From NCBI RefSeq assembly GCF_047675955.1, contig NC_132923.1, positions 91,075,137 to 91,139,136 on the forward strand: 64,000 bases of DNA. The letters run 5' to 3'. Positions within the stretch are counted from its first letter, which is position 1. Each line of letters starts with the position of its first letter. The translations under genes were made by a program, and so were the position numbers. Below the pieces are notes generated by a model, which was given only the letters and a program-made list of their open reading frames with translations, was not told where the DNA came from and did no database searches. Shown here piece by piece: positions 54,906 through 64,000 of this stretch. The stretch comes from Chlorocebus sabaeus (taxonomy: Eukaryota > Chordata > Mammalia > Primates > Cercopithecidae).

Positions 54906-55212
54906 GCCAGGCGTGGTGGCTCACACCTGTAATCCCAGCACTTTGGGAGGCCAAGGTGGGTGGATCACCTGAGGACAGGACTTCAAGACTATCCTGGCCA
55001 ATATGGTAAAATCCTATCTCTACTAAAAATACCAAAAATTAGCCTAGTGTGGTGGCAGGCACCTGTAATCCCAGCTACTCAGGAGGCTGAGACAGGAGAA
55101 TTGTTTGAATCCAGGAGGCAGAGGTTGCAGTGAGCCGAGATTGTGCCAATACACTCCAGCCTGGGCAACAAGAGCAAAACTCCATCTCAAAAAAAAAAAA
55201 AAAAAAAAGAAA
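54906..55212 (+). mobile_element. Alu (S-type) at the same target
   Basis: Begins 10 bases after the previous tail; third target copy 'agaagaaat' at about 55217. Confidence 0.92.
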
Positions 55213-55376
55213 AGAAAGAAGAAATTTTTTTAAAACAATGAGTTTCTGATTAATATATGCTGGCTATTTCTTTGTGAAACAGATTGCTTAATTGGAAAGT
55301 GTCCATTCTCTAGTCTTTAACATAATCTTCCAAGGAAAATAGTTCTGTTATCCAAATTGTGTTAACAATTCAGACT

Positions 55377-55684
55377 CTTCTTTTTCTTCTTCTTCTTCTT
55401 TTGATACGGAGTTTCACTCTGCCGCCCAGGCTGGAGTGCAGTGGGGCGATCTTGGCTCACTGCAACCTCCGCCTCCCAGGTTCACGCCATTCTTCTGCCT
55501 CAGCCTCCCAAGTAGCTGGGACTACAGGTGCCTATCACCACACCCAGCTAATTTTTTGGTATTTTTAGTAGAGATGGAGTTTCACCATGTTAGCCAGGAT
55601 GGTCTTGATCTCCTGACCTTGTGATCCACCTGCCTTGGCCTCCCAAAGTGCTGGGATTATAGGCGTGAGTCACGGTGCCCAGCC
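55377..55684 (-). mobile_element. Alu with (TTC)n tail
   Basis: TSD 'cagactcttct' on both sides; tail of TTC units. Confidence 0.93.
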
Positions 55685-55768
55685 CAGACTCTTCTTAAGA
55701 TGATATATGTTCTAACACTGTAGCAGTTAACCCCTCTTTGCCCAAACTATGGTCTCTAAATACCATTT

Positions 55769-55946
55769 TCTTTCTTTCTTTTTTTTTGAGATGGAGTCTC
55801 ACTCTGTTGCCCAGGCTGGAGTGCAGTGGTACAATCTTGGCTCATTGCAACCTCTGTCTCCCGGGTTCAAGCAATCCTCCCACCTCAGCCTCCCAAGTAG
55901 CTGGGATTACAAGAATGTACCATCACACCTGGCTAATTTTTGTATC
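55769..55946 (-). mobile_element. Alu, truncated
   Basis: Antisense right arm and linker only, ending at 'ctaatttttgtatctaaata', where the next Alu begins. Confidence 0.88.
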
Positions 55947-55951
55947 TAAAT

Positions 55952-56220
55952 ACTTTTTTTTTTTTGAGATAGAGTCTCTGTCTCCCAGGCTAGAGTACAG
56001 TGGCATGATCTCGACTCACTGCAACCTCTGCCTCCTGGGTTCTAGTGATTCTCCTGCCTCAGCCTCCTGAGTAGCTGGGATTACAGGCACCTGCCACCAC
56101 ACCTGGCTAATTTTTGTATTTTTAGTAGAGACGAGGTTTCACCATATTGGCCAGGCTGTTCTTGAACTCCCAACTTCCCAAAGTGCTGGGATTACAGGTG
56201 TGAGCCACTGTACCCGGCCC
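55952..56220 (-). mobile_element. Alu (S-type)
   Basis: Shortened at both arms ('gaactcccaacttcccaaag'). 'tctaaatac' stands before each of this pair. Confidence 0.9.
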
Positions 56221-56253
56221 CATTTTCTACTAAAAACGATTTAGTGCTTCTCA

Positions 56254-56558
56254 GCCAGGCGCAGTGTAATCCCAGCACTTTGGGAGGCCAAGGCAGGCCG
56301 ATCACAAGGTCAAGAGATGGAGACCATCCTGGCCAACATGGTGAAACCCTGTCTCTACTAAAAATACAAAACTTAACTGGGCGTAGTGGCACCTGCCTAT
56401 AATCCCAGCTATTCGGGAGGCTCAGTCAGGAGAATTGCTTGAACCCGGAAAGCATAGCTTGCAGTGAGCTGATATCAGGCCACTGCACTCCAGCCTGGCG
56501 ACAGAGCAAGACTCCATCTCAAATAAAACAAACAAACAAACAAACACACAAACAAAAA
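56254..56558 (+). mobile_element. Alu with 5' deletion
   Basis: 'gccaggcgcagtgtaatccc' lacks 'ggctcacgcc'. TSD 'aaaaacgatttagtgct' / 'aaaaacgatgtagtgct'. Confidence 0.92.
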
Positions 56559-56731
56559 ACGATGTAGTGCTCCTCTGAGAAATGACTGATTCCAGAACTG
56601 AGACAAGAGATGGCAAGATAAGCCTGAAATATCTTTTGTGCCTGATATCAAGGAAACTATCAAAGACAACTGATGTTGTGTCAAAATGACATACTTGCCA
56701 ACTAGAAAGGGATTCCCACTAGCCAAAGATG

Positions 56732-56905
56732 GGCTAGGTGTGGTGGCTTATGTCTGTAATTCCAGCAGTTCGGTAGGCTGAGGCAGGGGGATCCCTTGAG
56801 GCCAGGAGTTTGAGGCTGCAGTGAGCTAGAATTGTGGCACTACACTCCAGCCTGGGTGACAGAGCAATACTCTATCTCTAAAAAATAAATAAAAAATAAC
56901 AATAC
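56732..56905 (+). mobile_element. Short Alu lacking the middle
   Basis: Left-arm start joins right-arm end at 'ggagtttgaggctgcagtga'; AluJ-like. 56906-57003 is unclassified. Confidence 0.82.
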
Positions 56906-57003
56906 ATAAACTTATGATGTTGTAATGACACAAAAATAATCTTTATGGGTCACCTTTGGAGATTGCTAGGGCACTGATTTGTTTCTCTAAAAATTAATAA
57001 ATG

Positions 57004-57298
57004 GGCTGGGAGTGGTGGTTCATGCCTGTAATCCCAGCACTTTGGGAGGCCAAGGCAGGAGATCGTGAGGTCAGGAGATCAAGACTATCCTGGCTAACAC
57101 GGTGAAACCCCGTCTCTACTAAAAAATACAAAAAAAAATAGCCAGGTGTGGTGGCGGATACCTGTAGACCCAGCTACTCCGGAGGCTGAGGCAGGAGAAT
57201 GGCGTGAACCTGGGAGATGGAGCTTGCAGTGAGCAGAGTTTGCGCCACTGCACTCCAGCCTGGGCAACAGAGCAAGACTCTGTTTCAAAAAAAAAAAA
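57004..57298 (+). mobile_element. AluY
   Basis: TSD 'aaaattaataaatgg' at 56990 and again at 57295. Confidence 0.93.
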
Positions 57299-57306
57299 TT
57301 AATAAA

Positions 57307-57534
57307 TGGTCCAGGCACAGTGGCTCACACTTGTAATCCCAGTATTTTGGAAGGCCAAGGCAGATGGATCACAGGAGGTCAGGAGTTCAAGACCAGCCTG
57401 GCCAACATGGAGAAACCCCATCTCTACTAAAAATACAAACAAAAATAAAAATACAAAAAGCATCCTGCCACCGCACTCTAGCCTGGGCAACAGAGTGGGA
57501 CTCCATCTCAAAAAAAAAAAAAAAAAAAAAAAAA
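57307..57534 (+). mobile_element. Alu with right-arm deletion, same target
   Basis: Starts directly after the second 'ttaataaatgg'; about 75 bp missing at 'aaaaagcatcctgccaccgc'. Confidence 0.9.
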
Positions 57535-57569
57535 TGATGGCAAGCATCAAACTTCTTTTAGTTTGTATA

Positions 57570-57867
57570 ATTTTTTTTTTTTTTTGAGATGGAGTCTCGC
57601 CTTAGTCTCCCAGGTTGGAGTGCAGTGGCATGATCTCGGCTCACTGCAACCTCCTCCTCTTGGGTTCAAGCAATTCTCCTGCCTCAGCCTCCTGAGTAGC
57701 TGGGACTGCAGGCACATGCCACCATGCCCAGCTAATTTTTTGTATTTTCAGTAGAGACGGGGTTTCACTGTGTTAGCCAGGATGGTCTCGATCTCCTGAC
57801 CTCGTGATCCTCCCGCCTCAGCCTCCCAAAGTGCTGGGATTACAGGCATAAGCCACTGCACCTGGCC
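57570..57867 (-). mobile_element. Alu (S-type)
   Basis: With the following monomer it is bracketed by 'caagcatcaaacttct' and 'caagcatcacacttct'. Confidence 0.92.
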
Positions 57868-57884
57868 ACTTTTTTATACTTTTT

Positions 57885-58014
57885 AAAAAAAATTTAAATA
57901 CAGACGGTGTTTTGCTACGTTGTTCAGGCTTGTCTTGAACTCCTGAGCTCGTGATCCTCCTGCCTTGCAATCTCCCAAGTGCTGGGATTACAGGCATGAG
58001 CCACCACACCCAGT
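57885..58014 (-). mobile_element. Alu monomer
   Basis: Antisense arm 'acagacggtgttttgctacg' to 'caccacacccagt'. Confidence 0.8.
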
Positions 58015-58112
58015 CAAGCATCACACTTCTATTGTCTTTACTATACTTTAGGGTGACCAAAGAGATGATGTGGGAAAGTTCTCTCTAGAATAATTATTAC
58101 TAATAAGTGAAT

Positions 58113-58358
58113 GAGGCTGGGGGCTGTGGCTCATGCCTGTAATCCTAGCACTCTGGGAGGCCGAAATCGGTGGATTACTTGAGCTCAGGAACTTGAGACC
58201 AGCCTGGGCAACATGACAAAACCCTGTTTCTACAGAAAAATACAAAAATTAGCTAGGCATGGTGGCATGCACCTGTGGTCTTAGCTACTCGGGAGGCTGA
58301 GGTGGGCAGATTACTTGTGCCCAGGAAGTTGAGGCTGCAGTAAGCCAAGATCGCACCA
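58113..58358 (+). mobile_element. Alu, broken in the right arm
   Basis: AluJ-like; ends at 'agatcgcaccac' and continues without tail into an antisense Alu. Confidence 0.88.
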
Positions 58359-58513
58359 CATGGTGTGTGCCACCACATCCGGGTAATTTTTGTTGTGTTT
58401 ATTGTTGTGGAGATGGGGTCTTATTAGTCTTGAAATCCTTGACTCAAGTGATTCTCCTGACTCAGCTTCCCAAAGTGTTGGCATTACAGGTGTGAGCCAC
58501 CACTCCTGGCCAA
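58359..58513 (-). mobile_element. Antisense Alu left arm fused to the previous Alu
   Basis: 'tgtgtgccaccacatccggg' to 'ccaccactcctggcc'. Confidence 0.85.
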
Positions 58514-58539
58514 TAATAGAATTTTGTACTGGTTATTTT

Positions 58540-58843
58540 TATTTATTTATATATTTTCTTGAGATGGAGCCCTGCTCTGTCACCCAGGCTGGAGTGCAGT
58601 GGTGTGATCTCGGCTCACTTCATCCTCTGCCTCCCAGGTTCAAGTGATTCTCTTGCCTCAGCCTCCTGAGTAGCTGGGATTACAGGTGCGCGACACCAGG
58701 CCTGGCTAATTTTTTCGTATTTTTAGTAGAGACAGGCTTTTGTTATGTTGACCAGGCTGGTCTCGAACTCCTGACATCAGATGATCCACCCACCTTGGCC
58801 TCCCAAAGTGCTGAGATTACAAGCGTGAGCCACCGCACCTGGC
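58540..58843 (-). mobile_element. Alu (S-type)
   Basis: Tail 'tttatttatttatatatttt'; flanks 'atagaattttgta' / 'ctagaattgtaa'. Confidence 0.92.
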
Positions 58844-58854
58844 CTAGAATTGTA

Positions 58855-59028
58855 ACATTGTATGTGTAAAATTATTTAATTGCTACAACAACCCTAAAAG
58901 GGAAGTACTCTATTTCTATTTTACTACTAAGGTTAAATAACTTGCCCAAGGGCACATGGCAAGTGATACAGTATGACTTGGACCAACGCATTCTGACTCT
59001 GGCTAGTACGCTTAAAAACTCCATTAGA
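58855..59028 (-). repeat. MIR, antisense
   Basis: 'gctacaacaaccctaaaagg', 'taacttgcccaagggcacat' and 'ggcaagtgatacagtatga' fit antisense MIR. Confidence 0.75.
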
Positions 59029-59334
59029 GGCCGGGTGCGGTGGCTCACGCCTGTAATCCCAACACTTTGGGAGGCCAAGGCGGGCAGATCACAGGGTCAG
59101 GAGATCGAGACGACCACCCTGGCTAACACGGTGAAACCCATCTCTACTAAAAATACAAAAATTAGCTGGGCGTGGCGGCATGCGCCTGTAGTCCCAGCTG
59201 CTGGGGAGGCTGAGGCAGGAGAATGGTGTGAACCTGGGTGGTGGAGCTTGCAGTGAGCCGAGATTGCACACCACTGCACCACAGCCTGGGTGACAGAGCG
59301 AGACTCCATCTCAAAAAAAACCCAAAAAAACAAA
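59029..59334 (+). mobile_element. AluY
   Basis: TSD 'aaaaactccattaga' on both sides; tail of (AAAAAAAC)n. Confidence 0.93.
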
Positions 59335-59396
59335 AAAACAAAAAAACTCCATTAGATTTCTTCTGAACATAATAGGAAGCTAAAGAATTTTAAGCA

Positions 59397-59699
59397 GGCC
59401 AGGCGCAGTGGCTCACGCCTGTAATCCCAGCACTTTGGGAGGCCGAGGTGGGCGGATCACTAGGTCAGGAGATGGAGACCATCCTGGCTAACATATGAAA
59501 CTCCGTCTCTACTAAAAATACAAAAAAATTAGCCAGGTGTGGTGGCGGGTGCCTGTAATCCCAGCTACTCAGGAGGCAGAGGCAGGAGAATGGCGTGAAC
59601 CCAGGAGGCGGAGCTTGCAGTGAGCCAAGATTGCGCCACTGCACTCCAGCCTGGGCAACAGAGCGAGACTCTGTCTCAAAAAAAAAGAAAAAAAAAAAA
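59397..59699 (+). mobile_element. AluY
   Basis: TSD 'gaattttaagc' on both sides. Confidence 0.93.
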
Positions 59700-59973
59700 G
59701 GGAATTTTAAGCGAGGGTCTAATATGATTCTGTGTATGGGATGATCACTCTGACTTGCAGGTGGAAGATAAATTTGAGAAGAGATGAACATGAGGCAGAA
59801 AGAGTAAAATGTTATTCATTTATTAATTCATTCATCTAATAAATATTTATTGAGCATCATTCATGTGATAGCTGCTATTCTGGGTATTGAGAATACAGGA
59901 ATACAGAATACAGAAATGACATGGAGTTTACCTTTGGTTGTGGGAAGATGGTCAATAAACACATTTTTAAAAT

Positions 59974-60259
59974 GGCTGGGAGTGGTGGCTGACATCTGTA
60001 ATCCCAACACTGTGGGAGGCTGAGGCCGGGGGGATCACTTGAGGTCAGGGGTTTGAGACCAGCCTGGTCAACCTGGTGGAACTCCATCTCTACAAAAAAT
60101 ACAAAAATTATCCAGGTATAGTGATGTAAGCCTGTAGTCCCAGCTACTCGGGAAGCTGGGGCAGGAGAATCACTTCAACTGGGAGGCGAAAGTTTTAGTC
60201 AACAGAGATCACGCACTGCACTCCAGAGTAAGACCCTGTCTCAAAAAAAAAAAAAAAAA
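59974..60259 (+). mobile_element. Alu (J/S-type)
   Basis: Right arm lost 'cctgggcaacagagc' at 'gcactccagagtaagac'. Confidence 0.9.
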
Positions 60260-60685
60260 GTAATAATTGTAGTATCTAAGATGGTGATAAGTGTTATGGA
60301 GAAAAATACAGATGGGAACTGGAGAAAGAGTCCTGGGAGAGTATTATAATTTAAAATAAAGAGGACAGAAATGGCCTGAGAAGGTAGAATTTGGAAAAAA
60401 CTCCTGAAGGGATGAGAAATAAAGATATATTGGGTAATGAGCCGGCCAAATGCAAGCCCCAAAACGGGAGTGTGCCTATGGCATGGGAAAACATCAAGGA
60501 TGCTAGAGAGGCTAAAGCAGAATGAATGCAGTGGAGAGCCACAGATGAGTTCACACAGGGTGGACTGTGAGGCATATCTTAGAGAGTCTTTTGGCTACTT
60601 AAAGAAATTGACTTTTCCTTTCAATGAAATGGAAAGTCACCTGAGAGTTCTGAGCACAGAAATGACACAATCCAACACATTTTTA

Positions 60686-61755
60686 GCTTTATTGAGATAT
60701 AATTAACATACCATTAAAATTGATCCTTTTATATTGGTTTTTAGTATATCTACATAGTTCTGCAACCATCACGTCTACCTAATATTAGACTGTTATCATT
60801 ATCACAAAAGCAGTCACTTCCCTGTTCCCTCCTCCCCTCAATCCCTGGGAAACACATATCTAATTTTTGTCTCTATAGATTTGTCTATTCTGAATATTTT
60901 ATATGAATGTAATCATACAATATGATTCCACTTAGCATAATGTTTTCAACATTCAGCCATGTTGCAGCACGTATCAGTACTTCACTCCTTTTTATTGCTG
61001 AATCATATTCTATTGTATGGATATACCACATTTTGTTTATTCATCAGCCGATGGTCATTTGGGTTGTTTCCACTTGGTGGCTACTATGAATAATACCGAT
61101 CAACTTGTATCATTCCTGTATAAGATTTTGTGTGGATATGTTCTCATTTCTTTTGGGTGTCTACCTGAGAGTGCAATTATTAGGTCATATGATAACATTA
61201 TGTCTAACTTTTTGAGAAACTGCCAAACTATTTTCCACAGTAGCTGTACCATTTTACAATCCCACAAGCAATGAATGAGGGTTTCACCATATCGATATCC
61301 TTGCCAATATTTGCTATTGTCTGGTATATTTTATTTTAGCCATCCTAGTGAGTGTGAAGTGGTATTTGATTGTAGTTTTGATTTGCATTTCCCTAATCAC
61401 TAAGGATGTTAAACATGTTTTTTTTGGAGACAGAGTCTCGCTCTGTTGCCCAGGCTGGAGTGCAGTGTGGCTTGATATTGGCTCACTGCAACCTCCACCT
61501 CCCGGGTTCAAGCGATTCTCCTGCCTCAGCCACCCGAGTAGCTGGGACTACCGGCGCATGCTGCGACGCCCAGCTACTTTTTTGTATTTTAGTAGAGACG
61601 GGGTTTCACTGTTGTTGCCCAGGCTGGTCTCAAACTCCTGAGCTCAGGCAATCCACCCGCCTAGGCCTCCCAAAGTGCTAGGATTACAGGCGTGAGTCAC
61701 AGTGCCTGGCTGGACTTTAAACATCTTTTTATGTACGTATTGGTTTTTGTTTTCT
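60686..61755 (-). mobile_element. L1M 3' region, antisense
   Basis: 'ttattgagatataattaaca', 'tagcataatgttttcaacat', 'tattgtatggatataccaca' and 'ttgatttgcatttccctaat' are successive blocks of reversed L1M; resumes at 61712 after an Alu. Confidence 0.88.
61418..61711 (-). mobile_element. Alu (S-type) in L1M
   Basis: Flanks 'gatgttaaacat' / 'gactttaaacat'. Confidence 0.92.
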
Positions 61756-62066
61756 TGTTTTTTGTTTTTTGTTGTGTTTTTTTTTTTTGAGATGGAGTCT
61801 TGCTATGTCTCCCAGGCTGGAGTGCTGTGGCCCGATCTCAATTCACTGCAAGTTCCACCTCCCAGTTCACGCCATTCTCCTGCCTCAGCCTCCCGAGTAG
61901 CTGGGACTATAGGCGCCTGCCACCGCACACGGCTAATTTTTGTATTTTTAGTACTGGCCGGGTTTCACCATATTGGCCAGGCTGGTCTTGATCTCATGAC
62001 CTTGTGATCCGCCTGCCTCAGCCTCCCAAAGTGCTGGGATTACAGGCGTGAGCCACCGTGCCCACC
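61756..62066 (-). mobile_element. Alu (Y-type)
   Basis: Tail of TTTTG and T runs; 'tttagtactggccgggtttc' is a local replacement in the linker. Confidence 0.9.
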
Positions 62067-62067
62067 T

Positions 62068-62361
62068 TTTTTTTTTTTTTTTGAGATGGAGTCTCACTCT
62101 TTTGCCCAGGCTGGAGTGCAGTGGGGCGATCTCGGCTCACTGCAACCTTCCCTTCCTGGGTTCAAGATATTCTCCTGCCTCAGCCTCCAGAGTAGCTGGG
62201 ACTAGAGGTGCACACCACCACGCCCAGCTAATTTTTGTATATTTAGTAGAGATGGAGTTTCACCATATTGGCCAGGATGGTCTCGATCTCTTGACCTCGT
62301 GATCCATTCACCTGGGCCTCCCAAAGTGCTGAGATTACAGGCGTGAGCCACCGCGCCTGGC
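62068..62361 (-). mobile_element. Alu (S-type)
   Basis: T16 run abuts the 5' end of the previous Alu. Confidence 0.92.
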
Positions 62362-62439
62362 CCAGGTGCACATATTCTAAGCAAAGTGTTAACAAAGCAA
62401 ATACAGCATTGCAAAATTAATAATAAACACATTATTATT

Positions 62440-62478
62440 AACACATAAGTAAAGTTTGACACATAAGTAAAGTTTATA
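62440..62478. repeat. 18-bp tandem pair
   Basis: 'acacataagtaaagttt' occurs twice in direct succession in otherwise unclassified 62362-62496. Confidence 0.8.
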
Positions 62479-62496
62479 TCAGAAATGAAGTGATTT

Positions 62497-62786
62497 GTTT
62501 TGTTTTATTTTTGTGACAGAATCTCCCTCTATTGCCCAGGCTGGAGTGTAGTGGCGCGATCTTGGCTCACAGCAACCTCTGCTTCCTGGGTTCAAGCGAT
62601 TTTTCTGCCTCAGCCTCTCAAGTAGCTGGGATTACAGGCGTGTGCCACCACACCATGCTATATGTTTAGTAGAGACAGGGTCTTGCCATGTTGCCAGGCT
62701 GGTCTTGAAGTCCTGACCTCAGGTGATCCACCCACCTCAGCCTCCCAAAGTGCTGGGATTACAGGCATGAGCCACCACACCCAGCT
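62497..62786 (-). mobile_element. Alu (S-type)
   Basis: Shortened linker 'ccatgctatatgtttagtag'. Confidence 0.9.
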
Positions 62787-62787
62787 G

Positions 62788-62958
62788 TTTTTTTTTGTTG
62801 TTGTTGAGACAGGTCTATGTTGCTGTCAGGCTGAAATGAGGTGTTTATTCACAGGAACGGTTGTGGTGCATTACGACCTTGAACTCTTGGTCTCAAGCGA
62901 TCATCCAACCTCAGCCTCCTAGTAGCTGGGACTACAAGTACCTGCCACCATACCCATC
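62788..62958 (-). mobile_element. Old Alu arm
   Basis: Diverged antisense arm with GTT-repeat tail and a mid-arm alteration 'gaaatgaggtgtttattcac'. Confidence 0.7.
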
Positions 62959-63690
62959 TTTGAAGATTGGTTTAACATTAGAAAGCCTATTAATATAATT
63001 TCACCATTAATGATCCAAAGAAGGAAAACTATCTGGTCATCCAAATACACAAGGATAAATGTTTGCCAAAGTCAATATTTATTCATGAAATACTCAGGAG
63101 ATGCAATAAATGTAAAGGTTAAAATCATAATAAATACTATATATATTCAGTATTATCATCATGGTCACTTACAGCAGTACTAATACTAATAGTAGTAGTA
63201 AATGGTTTGGGAGGGAACTTCCTTAAACTGATAAAAGACATCTACAAAAAAACTATAGTAAATATTATATTCAATGGTAAAACATTATTTTATTTTATTT
63301 TATTTTATTAATTTATTTAGTTTGAGACGGAGTGTTGTTCTGTTGCCCTGGCTGGAGTGCAGTGGCACGATCTCAGCTCACTGCAACCTCCACCTCCTGG
63401 GTTCAAGTGATTCTTCTGCCTCAGCCTCCTGAGTAGCTGGGATTACAGGTGCCAGCCACCACCCCCACCCCCACCTAATTTTTTGTAATTTTAATAGAGA
63501 TGGAGTTTCGCCATGTTGACCAGGCTAGTCCCGAACTCCTGACCTCAGGTGATCTGCCTGCCTCGGCCTCCCAGAGTGCTGTGATTACAGGCATGAGCCA
63601 CTGCGCCCAGCCAAAATATTATTTTAAATCAGGAACTGTAGAAGGATACTTGCTATTATTGCTGTTTTGTTTTATAATAATTTAAAAGAG
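62959..63690 (+). mobile_element. L1 ORF2 fragment, sense
   Basis: 'gattggtttaacattagaaa', 'agggaacttccttaaactga' and 'taaatattatattcaatggt' are ORF2 sequence upstream of the RT active site. Opened by an Alu. Confidence 0.75.
63280..63612 (-). mobile_element. Alu with (TTTTA)n tail
   Basis: Tail units at 63283-63318; 'ccaccacccccacccccacc' is an enlarged C-rich linker. Flanks 'aacattatttta' / 'aatattatttta'. Confidence 0.92.
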
Positions 63691-63905
63691 GTAGTAGTAA
63701 TCAGGTACTATTCTAAGTGCTTTACATATGTTAATTAATTTAATTTTTACAATGAATCCATGAAGTACAGTAATAAGATATAGTTTAACTTTAGAAATCT
63801 CAGTTACAAGAAAAATTACAGTTTTCCAAAGGTCTCAGAGTGGCAGGATCAGGTTTTTTATTTAGGCATTGGGCTCCAAGGTCTATGCATTAATTTTTAC
63901 AGTCT
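63691..63905 (-). repeat. MIR, antisense
   Basis: 'aggtactattctaagtgctt' and 'acatatgttaattaatttaa' match the reversed 3' part of MIR; the rest is eroded. 63906-64000 holds nothing recognised. Confidence 0.65.
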
Positions 63906-64000
63906 GCTTCTTCTGCAGTCAATCTCACACTAGAAATCTTAGCTAACAGAGTAAGACAAGAAAAAGAAGTATAAGGTGTAAGGTTTGAAAGGAAGAAATA

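Larger units (their letters stand above)
59335..60685 (-). mobile_element. L2-like remnants, antisense
   Basis: 'attcattcatctaataaata' at 59824 and 'tgaaatggaaagtcacctga' at 60624 belong to antisense L2-type sequence. Two Alus interrupt. Confidence 0.45.
21331..64000. other. Intergenic DNA upstream of MAST2
   Basis: No exon-like reading frame with splice sites and non-repeat content is visible. In human the next gene upstream of MAST2 is IPP, roughly 50 kb away and divergent (from memory), which would place it just beyond the right edge of this window. Confidence 0.55.

Noticed and set aside
1..64000. CRISPR arrays, operons, tRNA or rRNA genes
   Set aside because: Regular repeats are Alus or microsatellites. 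No cloverleaf with intact A and B boxes outside Alu and MIR sequence, and no rRNA similarity, was seen.

Overview
This window is primate nuclear DNA, most likely from an Old World monkey (macaque, baboon or vervet type). About one hundred Alu elements dominate it. Seven of them carry the base combination typical of cercopithecid AluY (YRa-like) copies: 'ctcaagcctgtaat' near the 5' end, 'aaactagcc(g/a)ggcgaggtgg' in the middle and, in several, 'gatc(c/t)ggccactgcac' in the right arm. Most of these seven still have clean target-site duplications (TSDs). The remaining DNA is built from L1, L2 and MIR LINE/SINE remnants, MaLR (MLT1-like) LTRs, one HERV9-type LTR12, hAT and Tigger DNA transposons (MER1B, MER5A, MER2), microsatellites, and a little DNA I cannot classify. 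There is no bacterial or viral gene organisation.

The only protein-coding gene I can support is the first coding exon of MAST2 (microtubule-associated serine/threonine kinase 2) on the minus strand at 20676-20852. It sits in a GC- and CpG-rich, TATA-less promoter island at about 20560-21330. Positions 1-20675 are therefore MAST2 intron 1. I found no second exon there, which fits a first intron longer than 20 kb. Positions from about 21.3 kb to 64 kb lie upstream of MAST2 and read as intergenic.

Layout: 1-1430, 5' part of a minus-strand L1 (ORF1 and 5'UTR); 2.0-19.7 kb, Alu-dense intron with Tigger/MER2, L2 and L1M remnants; 19.7-22.2 kb, Alu-free promoter zone; 21.5-22.6 kb, a short duplicated segment whose second copy is split by an Alu; 22.2-26.0 kb, Alus, L2 and a MaLR LTR; 26.0-28.6 kb, an LTR cluster holding a complete solo LTR12 that points at MAST2; 28.9-32.5 kb, Alus and MER1B; 33.1-36.7 kb, a plus-strand L1 3' half with a large TA/CA array; 36.8-44.8 kb, Alus; 44.8-50.0 kb, a minus-strand L1M broken by an ERV-like LTR and Alus; 50.5-51.1 kb, MaLR LTR; 51.2-64 kb, Alus, MER5A, MIR, L2, L1M and an L1 ORF2 piece.

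The main points for a second look are the LTR12 lying in the same direction about 5 kb upstream of the MAST2 promoter, the uORF arrangement in the MAST2 leader, several places where successive Alus used the same target sequence, and two inverted Alu-Alu chimeras able to form hairpins. I see no new gene system. Short ORFs across the window are Alu, L1 or LTR sequence read in translation.
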